From the NCBI GenBank assembly GCA_000969725.1, contig JXSR01S074626.1: a DNA stretch of 20,091 nucleotides; one strand, 5' to 3'. Each line of letters starts with the position of its first letter. Position 1 is the stretch's first letter. The translations under genes and the position numbers were made by a program. This stretch comes from Ophiothrix spiculata (Eukaryota; Echinodermata; Ophiuroidea; Amphilepidida; Ophiotrichidae). The notes beneath the pieces were generated by a model. It was not told the origin of the DNA and made no database searches. It was given only the letters and a program-made list of their open reading frames with translations. This document shows, piece by piece, positions 1-10,000 of the stretch.

Positions 1-902
1 GTCAGACCCCGCTCACAATTCCTAAAAATCGTTTTTATCTAAACTTAAAAAACAATGAAGTAAACTACATAAAGTGCACATTTTTGGCAATACAATTACA
101 CAAGGAATCTATGTATATAATTTGGTTGGAACTAATAAATTATCGAAAATGCAAGTAAAACTAATTACATATGAAACATCTGAAACTACAAGGAAGATTG
201 TTGATGCAAATGGCACTAATAATGAATGTATATATTCTTATCAATTTGATGGCGTTTATTTCAGCAAAATCATTTTATGTAAAATTTGACAATTGACAAA
301 ACTAAATAGAGTGTTTCTAAATAAATAAATAAATAAATAAACAAAAAAAACCATATTAATATGTTATTGCAATGGCCACATGCATCAAGAAATACTGGTA
401 TGATAACAAACCTAACCATTTCTACCATAAAACATACATTGTAGTCGGCGTATTTTAAATGACTTACCTTATACATGTATCAACTATGCAATTTAATTTG
501 GGTAATTTGGGTAGTGCAAATAAAATGTACGTAAAACTTTAAAGTTAGAAATCGGTCATGAGAACTTAAATCAAATATTAAGTATGCGGACACCCTGTTT
601 CAAAAAATGGTTACATGTAGAATAATGATCGTTTGCAAAAATTATAGCAAGTTGTGGTAAGTCCCTGGTATGGTGCGCATACCAGGGACGTATCACTTGT
701 GCCACGGAAAAGCAGGCAAGCAAACAAACAAACTAACAAACAAACAAAAGAGAACAGAATTTGGGTTAAAATATCATATGATGATATATTGATATACAAT
801 GTACGTTATAACTAAAAAAGGCCCTTGAAATATAAATATGCTATTTTGAAAATAAGCAGCAAGAAAAAAGGACCATTTAAGAGAAGTAATGCTATTACTT
901 AC
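1..902. other. Intron downstream of exon 21, with microsatellites and a hairpin
   Basis: AT-rich sequence without a convincing exon. It holds an (AAAT)n tract at about 318-345 running into poly-A, a strong hairpin at 654-696 and a (CAAA)n tract at 717-748. A donor-like site at about 475 (minus strand) has no acceptor giving an open frame. Confidence 0.6.
654..696. repeat. Near-perfect hairpin
   Basis: Arms GTCCCTGGTATG (661-672) and CATACCAGGGAC (678-689) are perfectly complementary around a 5-nt GTGCG loop. Pairing extends with two mismatches to 654 and 696. It is followed by the (CAAA)n tract, so it may be the end of a short mobile element; no family is recognised. Confidence 0.75.
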
Positions 903-1083
903 GAAGCGTTGACACTGACACCAATAATGAATCCATTTGATTTGTAAGTAACGTTGTATATCTCGTGCAGTAATGGAGGAGTATTGTCAATAAGTAGAGG
1001 ATTAGAATGACACACGGTAAGAGCCATTGGTCCGCCAAATTCTATTTCATTCAGTGCCCTTACGGAGGAATAGTAGCGTCCAT
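903..1083 (-). CDS. Exon 21: FN3-like module, second half (last exon seen)
   Basis: The acceptor is TTTTGATAG and the donor GCTTC|GTAAGT; phase 1 in, phase 2 out. DGRYYSSVRALNEIEFGG is the FN3 F/G strand. It is followed by a CHS triplet, DNTPPLLHEIYNV (the TPP that often starts the next repeat) and YKSNGFIIGVSVNAS. The strong donor shows the gene continues, but no phase-2 exon is convincing in 1-902, so the next exon is probably beyond the left edge. Confidence 0.88.
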
Positions 1084-4000
1084 CTATCAAAAGGAATTGA
1101 TACGATGCAATTTATATTTTATTTATTTTTATTTGTAGTTTGTCGAAATCATGTTGATTAAATACCGGCATGATGTTAGGTTGTTTATCATAGCAGAAGC
1201 GTTGTCAAAATGGTCTAGCTTTTTTAAACAATGTGGAATTTGGATTTTGAAGAGTGCATGCACAACATTAAGAATTAAATGCAATTATAAACAGCTATTC
1301 ATTGATATTTACAGAAAATATAAAGTCTAAACTTCTGAATGCAAATTTGAAGTCAACACAAGCTTATGGCATTGAATAGCTATCCATACAAGTAAACAAA
1401 ATGACCATACCTGGTAAATTTATATGTGTAAGTCCTTCATGAGTCCACTCAGAATGATGGAATATGTGCGAGTGTGGGTCAATATAGTTAACAACATCTT
1501 GTTGGCAAATGTCTGTACCAACTGCCCACATATAGGCTCCAATACCAGTCTCATCATCATGGAATCCATCCCAGTTTGCTGTGAAAATAGAAGAATATGA
1601 ATTACATTGGTCCATGTTGGTACATGTAAATCACCCGTTTTGTTTTTGATCTGTCGTTGCGTTCTCAAAGTTGGGATTAACCCTAGTTCTACGAAGAGGG
1701 TTGCAACAACCCCCCTTACCGAATTTTTTTCTGTCGCTAAAAATTCCTCGCGCGCAGCGCAAGGTGACTTGGTGTTCCTCTAAGTTCATCCTTTGCACTT
1801 ATTCTGGTGAAAATTTTTCGACCCTACCACCTTCAGGGGGGTCACAGTGTCCTTCAAAGTTCGGAGGTCGGGGGGGGGGGGGGTTTGGTGTAACTCCGTG
1901 ATTTTAAAAATGTACTTTTTAGTCATTTATTTAGCAGATATCCATTTCAAGCTTGGTATTTAGGTAAAACTAGTCATTTCCTACAATATTTAGCAAAAAA
2001 CCGCATGAAAATCGGTTATTCCTACGATTTTTTAGAAAATTTTGATTTTTGCCTATATTTTCCGTACAAATGCCGATTTTCCAACATTTTGGTAAATATG
2101 ACGTCATAGTGACGTCATACATTTATGGATGACCTTGAATTTGGTATCAATGGGAAGAGGGGACTGATACCTATCCACTGGTTCTACAAACGGGGGTCTG
2201 GGGGACTCGCTATAAAAAATTGAGGGGGGTTGCAACAACCCCCTCCGTATACATGGTATAATATGTTTGTGAAAATCGCTCCGTATAACTAGGGTTAAGG
2301 CTACATTTAATCGACTGTTTAGAAAATTCAAATCAAAATTGCTTTTTAATCATGGAAGGAGAAATATTTTCCACTGCATTTGTGGGGAGTCTAATCTTGG
2401 CTTCTGGTACGGGTTTTTCATGTTCTCGAAGCACGGAAATAACTGCTTAAATTGCCCGACTGCTTGGAAAAAACCTTGATCCAAACAAAAATGACGAAGA
2501 AAAAAATAACATGGTAAGGAGCATTGTTAGTATTGGTAAAAATCCAACTTTTGCTATTAGGGATCCTAGTGCACATTACTGTTTTGCCTGCAATGTATTC
2601 TTGGATTGTTATATTTTGAACATGAAATATTTTACTTGTCACCTCGGTCTGCATTACTCCTAACAGTGTGAAATGCATTAGAAACCTTTTAGTTTTAGAA
2701 GCTATTTTATCAAAATTCTCATTAGTAACTTTAAGCTAATTTGGTCTGATGAAGTCTCACCATGTAGTAGAAGAAATTACATCTACTTTCCTCTGTTCAA
2801 AGACAAAAAAAATAGTATCTATCTTACCTGAAATGTACGAGTTGTGTCTAGTATAGTATAACTCTATCATATCAGTATCGCCATTAAACACTGTCAATGA
2901 GCCTGGCCCATCAATAATAGTCCTAGAAAATAAGCGTATAAATGTTTTATACTGACTGCAATTTTTTAGATACAGGTAATTTGGTGAACCAAAGACAAGA
3001 AAATAGTATTTATCTCACCTGAAATGTACGAGTTGTGTCTAGTATAGTATAACTCTATCATATCAGTATCGCCATTAAACACTGTCAATGAGCCTGGCCC
3101 ATCAATGATAGTCCTAGAAAATAAGTATATAAATGTTTAATACTGACTGCAATTTTTCAGATACAGATAATTTAGTGAACCAAGGGAAATAAAGCCATAC
3201 CACATCCTTCGCTTAACTGAATTACTTATAAGTTTTAATTTTTGATGACAATTTTGATGACAACTCTTTTCTTTATGGAAAACAGTTATCCCTGACTATA
3301 CATAACAATGATCATGTCAATTCTCTGTAGAAATTATTACATAAAAGTCTAGGTTACTACAGAAACTGGTCTAAAATATACACGATCAAAAGTTACCAGT
3401 TCGGACGATGTTTACCAAATGGGGTCAAATATCAAAGAAATATCAAATTTTCAAGCTCAATTTTGAAAGGCATAGTATCAAAATGTTAGACATCGACTAA
3501 AAGTATACATGCTGACATTTTTGTTCAACCTTTTCTTTAGACAAAATAAGCTTTGAGATAACATGCATTATGCACACGAGTCATATGTCCTTTAAAATTG
3601 CAATCGGTTGGGCCTATATCACTTTAATGTGTGTATTAAATACAACACCAAAAGTAAGTCCCCCTCTCAACATGACGTCCTAACATCGTAAGGAAAACAT
3701 TAAACCAATAAATTATACTTGGGAATACTTCCAAGTCTTGTCAAGATAGGGCCATTGCCATTGGTCTTTTAGAGACTGGCTCCCCTGTGAAGTAGGTGGC
3801 TAGAAGAATGGATGTTTGTCCGAAAGTCATAAGGAAACTACACCAGAGGTTCCGTTAAACACAACTGATTTTAATCGTTAGAGCACCTGTTGGACCATCT
3901 GTAAAGATCTGTGTATCCCACATCAATGCCAAACAGAAACTGCAGGTTCAGTGGAATGCCATCCCAAAGCAGCGTATCTCTAGGCTGATCAACACCATGA

Positions 4001-7000
4001 GAAGACGGTGCCAGGAGGTCTTTATCAGTCGTGTAGAATACACACGTTACTGACTCAATTACTGTGACTTTGTGATTTTTGAATAGGGCGGTTTTTGTCT
4101 TCCATTTGAGCACATAACAGTCATGAAGTCATGAATATCTCTCATTTTCACATGGTACTTTAGTAATAGTCAATCAAGTATTATTATGTATAATTTATTG
4201 GTAAAATGTTTTTCCTTTTGATGTAAGGATGTCATGTTCAGAGGAGAAACTTACTTTTGGTGTTGTGTTTATTTCTGTATTGGTGATGCTCTGTTTATTG
4301 TATTCAGACGCAATACTGAAATAAAGTGACATTATATCTACACTATCTATATGTAATACAGAGGTACCGTATCTTTATGCTAAAAATGTGGGGCAGCAAC
4401 ACGGAACTATAGAAAATGCCAGTTTAAAAAGAATGTCTTGGTGTGCAAAATAATTTGAAGAAAAACTTGTAACATCTCACCTATGGTTTTCTAAAGGTGT
4501 GTCTGAAATACAAAGAAGATGCCATTTTGGATGTGTAAATACTGCACATGGTTCGTGTACTATGTAATCGTCAGAAATGTTTGCTACAATTCCCGGCTCA
4601 GGTGGTGTGAAATCAGCTATCACAGGCAACGAAGTAACGATGCCAATGTAACCAACATAGTTAATCAGTTGTAGATTAAAATAGTAGAGTTGGTTGTGAA
4701 CGAGTGAAAGCGATTTATACATAAATTCAATAGCGTGACCTATATTGAGACGTTCAAAATGGTGAAAGTAGCCATCCTGCAAGGAAAACAGTCACGATGA
4801 AAAGAATGTCAAGAAACAGTTGGAAAATATTTCGACAGCATGGAACGTAAAGCAGATAAGAGTACAAGCAGGAATACATAGAAAAAGACACGGGATTAGA
4901 GAGGGCAAATGAAAGGATTTGTGCAAGACGCAATTGCAATTATTTTGAGCTGTCATAATGCAGCCTCATGGATGCAGCACGACACATATGCATACAAGAT
5001 TCAAGATTATTTGCCGCGATGGTCTTTCTCGCGACAAACCATCGCGGCAGAACGACACATATGCATACTGCCGCGATGGTCTGTCGCGAGAAAAGTTGAA
5101 TTTAAAAACGACATGAGAAACAATAATATCTGCTTCTCGTTCTTGTCGCAAAAAATGCACACTTTACATTTTTGACGTCACGCTGGTCGTGCGACCACCA
5201 TGACAGATACTCTCAAAAGTGTCGTGCTGCATCCACGGGGCTGCATTATGACAGCTCAAAATATAGAGGGCCCTTATGAAAAGCAGTGCTGGTCCACTGA
5301 TTGAGGCTACTGTCTTTAAATATGTCGCAATTAATAATTCTAGTGACCAAGACAGAGATAGAGTTAGGATGGGAATTGAAAAAAAAAACCCGTCTGAAAA
5401 GTTAATGCTTTGTTATTTAGAATACCTGGTGAAGATATACATCTGGTCCTTCAAATTCATCCAAGATCTCACATCGTTGACTCTCACCAAAATCATAGTT
5501 AAAACTTAGACACACTTGAGGTGAATTAAGGCATTTTTTGGCGCATGCCTCTTGAGTATCAGCAATTATTGTCGATATTGGAGTTGATGACAAGCGTCCG
5601 CTTCGTTCCATTGAAAACTGACTCAAGGCTGAACCTATAAAAATCATATTTCACATAAATCATATTTAAACAAACTTGACAAAAAAAGTTATTCAAATAA
5701 CAATGTGTTTTTCTAAAATAGAAAAAGGATGAATATTATTCTGGTCCCAGGTAAAAAGGTAATTGAGAGTGCTCATCTCTCTTTCAAAGCGATTGGGCCA
5801 GACACTTTTATTAGACCCAGATGACATCTTGAAATGTGCACTCAATCATAGAAACAGTTTTTAAACCACTACACGGAGAAGCAATTGTCAAAGGACTCCC
5901 TTGTATAATCCTGATAATAAAACCTTCGGCAGAAAAATGGTGAGTTGTTAATTTCAGGAGAGTTTTTTTCTGATCCTCATCCTCCCAGCTGGTTCCTTTA
6001 AAACTCTTTGAAAAAAAATGGATTACAGATACCTTAATAAAGTACTAAATCATAAATGTCTTGTTGTTTTCGTAAATGAGATTTAACATACTTTCAAATG
6101 CAAAATAAATGATAGAAAGCGACTGTAAAATAAGCCAGATATGACCAATTTTATAAGTACACCTCTTTTTTCTTAATTCCAATGGGATTTATACACATTA
6201 AGCTTGTGCTTATCAATGCCTATGGAAATGTACTGCTCAATGTATGACTTTCCTAATTATGTTAACTACAGATCATGGTTTAAAGACTTTACAAATGTCA
6301 TAACAAAACATTTTGTTTGCTTTACATTTATAGAAGAAAAAAAGAAGAATAACTATGATTCAGGCCTTTTGTTGATGTAAACCTATACTAATTTGAGCAA
6401 TACTAATTTTTGCAATATTTAATCGTGCAATTAACTGGGCTACTTATTTATGAAATCATGTTGTGTACACATTGTTTTATTTACAATGTTAGTTCCACAA
6501 TTGAATACATTTACACAGATAATGGCGACAAAACTGTCATTCTTTGCTTACATCATAATGCCATAACCTTTAATTGTGACAAATCCCATTGAATGGAGGA
6601 AAAAGAGACGTACTTACAAAATTGGTCATATCCTATTTACCTTTCAGTTGATTTCTATCATTTGTTCTGCATTTGAAAGTATACTAATGCTTAATAAATG
6701 CTTAATTAAAGCTTAATAAATGTTTAATAAACCAACATGAAATTTATGATTTGGTGCTTTTATCAAGGTCAAAGTCATCTGTAATTCGTGCACAATTTTT
6801 TTTTTGATTCACGTAGTATATCCTCCGTTTATGATTTAAAACTATTTGTTTCAGTATTTCATTAGTACTAACAAACATCAACTTGCGACAATTTTTACAC
6901 CTATAACAGACAATCACAAATCTAGGTACATAACAATCATCCAGATATTGAAAACAAGAGACATGATTAATATCAAAGGCAGTTGTTTTCCATATTTAAC

Positions 7001-10000
7001 TGAAAATACAACACCTATATATTACATTTTTGAAGTATATTTTGCTTCGCTCGTGCCAATATCTTAAAACTAATCAGGAAGCTATATGATACTTTATTGG
7101 TATTGGAGTTATGAGCTGTTTGAGGTATAAAATTAATTTAATGGAAATTGAAGGTATTTGAATTTAACAGTAAGCTCATGGGTAAGTTCACTTCAAATGT
7201 TTCATTTTGCTCATAAACAAAGATGTAATTAAACTTAGGTTAGTGACATGACCGAAATTTGTAATACTTACCTGCTCCTGCATTATACGTCCGCTTTGCC
7301 TTTTCAGTATTGGTCCAAGGAATAACTTGATCTCCCCATATTCCAGGTCCAAACCCAAGGGAGAGTTGTTCGGAAATTATATCTGAATCATCGTAAACAA
7401 GACTAGTAGCTTCTAATATGTTAGGATTGCTAGTGCTTCTGAAGGCTGGGTCTATTCTACCAACTGGCAATGTAACATCATATGTTGGAATTTGGCAAGT
7501 AGCAGTAGATTTTCCTCCTGCGGTGTTCCTTGCAGTCACGGTGAAGTAGAGGGGGATTCCGCCTTTCAAGTCCTGTAATGTAAGTATACGGCAAATTATA
7601 TTTTCTCATTTCTATGTGTTATACTCTTTATAAACTATACAAAGGTTAACTTTACAAGAAATAAAAGAAATAAGTACCTTTGAGCTGTTTTGAAGATTTC
7701 ATATGATCGTTTTCAAATCAAAAACACTGTGTTAATATATATATAGATGATACTAATTCCTCTTTAATTCCAGCTGTAAAGATTGCACTAAACATTTCTT
7801 GAAAACACATTTTATTTATTTTTTGAATAACAATGAATTAACAATTTTAGAATAAAATCGCAATAAATTATTAATCCTATGATTTATTTTGCCATACCTC
7901 TGAAATAATTGCAGATGGTCCACTGAATTCGTCGTTGTCAATAACATCCGTACCACCAGGAACGGTTCCTACCGAGTAGGTAAAATTGACGATGCTTCTA
8001 TCGTCGCCAGCAGCAATTTCCAATTGGAAAGCTGGTTCTGTATAATCAAGGTTAGGTACTTGCTCCACTTGACAGTTTCTAGAAGCCTTTGGAAGAACAA
8101 CTCCACCAGCTGCTCTCTTCCGACTCTTTAAATTTTGAAAACAAATTGAAATCGATAAACCAACGTACATATTTGACTACTCTAGAAGACGAAACTCTAA
8201 ATAGTGGGCGCGTGATTTATATTTTCTCACTCGACTACCAACGGGAGTGCAGAAGACTAACATATGTACAATTTTAGATTTGATATATTTTAACAACCAA
8301 ACTTGTGGAGAATATTTCCGTTAATACAACTAATAACTTTTTCCATTGATAATATTGAAAAAAAAAAACAATATCTTTAATGTTAATGTTCTGACATTCT
8401 AAACCATTTACGTGCCATTTTAGATTGGGTTGGCATTTTGGATTTCAAATCTTCTTGGGAAATAATTAAGGGACATATGTTTCTTTTTCAACCCTTAAAT
8501 TCATTTACATGGGTTAATTTGGATATGTTTATTGTCTAACGTATCTGAAACACATTTTGCACAAAATATACCATTTTAGAGCAATTTTGGACCTCCATGA
8601 GTAATACTTGTGTTCATTCCTTGCAATTTTTGGGGAACAGTTTAAATTAAATGCATTCGTGGATAGAAAAGTCAAACACCGAAATTGTTAAAAGTACTAC
8701 ACTATGGTATACGTCTAGCAAGTTACAAAGCTCCAGTGATTTAAATAAAAAAATATAACCATTGATGCCTCAGCCTGAAAAGTGGACTTTTGCGACAAAA
8801 CACTTACCAAGAAACGGATAAAAATAGGTAGCAAAAAATAAAGAACATAATAAGAAGTTCAAGCACATTTTCTATTGTAAAATTTAATTGCCTTGATCAA
8901 TTTCAACAAGTAAGGTGTCATTTTAAACCTAAAAAAATCATGTAACAGATGAAAGGATTAAAATCAAAATCGATATTATCTGCAAAGTCCCCCCTTTCGG
9001 GATGAAATGCACATAGCATTGAATTGTGTAGTATATTAAACTCGATTATTTCATGATTTAAAAGTTCAAACAATGCTTACCACTGAAGTAGTTGATTCCG
9101 TAATCTGTGGTGGTGATTCATCTTTTTCTTTGGTGTGAATGTCAAATATGGGGATTTTCTTTGTTGGAGTGCTATATCGCCAAAGCTTCTTCTTGTATAC
9201 GTCTCGGTGACCAACAAATGGAAACCAAATAGTGACTTTTAATTGAAGAGTTATTCTCAAAGCAACTACGTGGAGTTCCATGCTTATTCTGTAAATATAA
9301 TAAAATGTTGACAGACTGTTAAAATATTTGTCGTTTAATAGAAATCCAGGATCGGAACCATGCCACCAGTATTCCATATTACATTATTACCATTATACAG
9401 ATAATTTATCGTTAACATTTTAGAAAAGTCGTTATTTTTTATATGTTATTGTAGGAAAACAATCATATTCTAGTATTGGTTGAAGTCATTACATTTAAAA
9501 ATAATCTCTTTGACACGGGGAATTAACTTTCTGCGAATACAGCAGTAGAACACCGGTGTAACAGTCTTAAACCCACTTTACTAATGATCAGTTTAATCCT
9601 CGTCTACCTAGGGTATTTTTTGTAACACGTGTAAAAAGGCAACCCCTACATTTTTAGAATAGAGCCCCCTATGAACGTGGTTTTTGTCTATCACTAGATA
9701 GGCATGGTCCTCCCATATCCAACGATATCAAGATCACAAAAATCGGCCAAGGCGTTACACTGTATTTACTTACCCGACGTCTAACGGGAACTGTGCATAT
9801 CCCACTTCAACTGTTATTGGAAACTGAACGTTAAGTACACGTGCCTCCAATTCTAATGCACCGCACACAATGAGAATGCATAGACGAACACCACTTTTAA
9901 GTAGAGCACCGACTTTAGGCGTTACCACACCCTAAATAGAAATACATTTTACTACGTGAAGCTTAAGTATACCTTGCACGATAAAATGAGACGGTAGAAT

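Larger units (their letters stand above)
2799..3180. repeat. Tandem duplication of about 191 bp carrying exon 19
   Basis: Unit one is about 2799-2989, unit two about 2990-3180, offset 191 bp with one 1-nt indel in a poly-A run. Exon parts differ at 1 of 95 bases. The intronic parts differ at about 10 of 97. Each unit has its own acceptor and donor. Confidence 0.92.
3618..4340 (+). mobile_element. Tc1-like transposon fossil
   Basis: Inverted arms are visible. ACAACACCAAAAGTAAGT at 3642-3659 and its complement near 4251-4268 match, and extend inward through AACATGACGTCC / GGATGTCATGTT. Outer ends share TCACTTTA. Between them lie two transposase pieces, and the middle catalytic part is missing. 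Age is inferred from stops and the deletion. It occupies the intron between exons 18 and 19, antisense to the gene. Confidence 0.8.

Noticed and set aside
74..289. 71-residue plus-strand frame
   Set aside because: AT-rich, no domain, no splice context, opposite to the gene; a chance frame.
430..595. Possible last exon on the minus strand (acceptor after TTTGAAACAG, donor GTAAGT near 475)
   Set aside because: Read in phase 2 from exon 21 it hits TGA before the donor, and the peptide lacks the Asp/Ser-Gly-Ile pattern expected next in the FN3-like repeat.
1671..1901. 76-residue plus-strand frame with Gly run
   Set aside because: It lies inside the piggyBac-like element and is created by its G-rich tract.
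3871..4113. 80-residue minus-strand frame
   Set aside because: It is the reverse shadow of the Tc1 transposase C-terminus on the plus strand.
4909..5175. Overlapping frames on both strands
   Set aside because: They are produced by the palindromic TA-flanked MITE.
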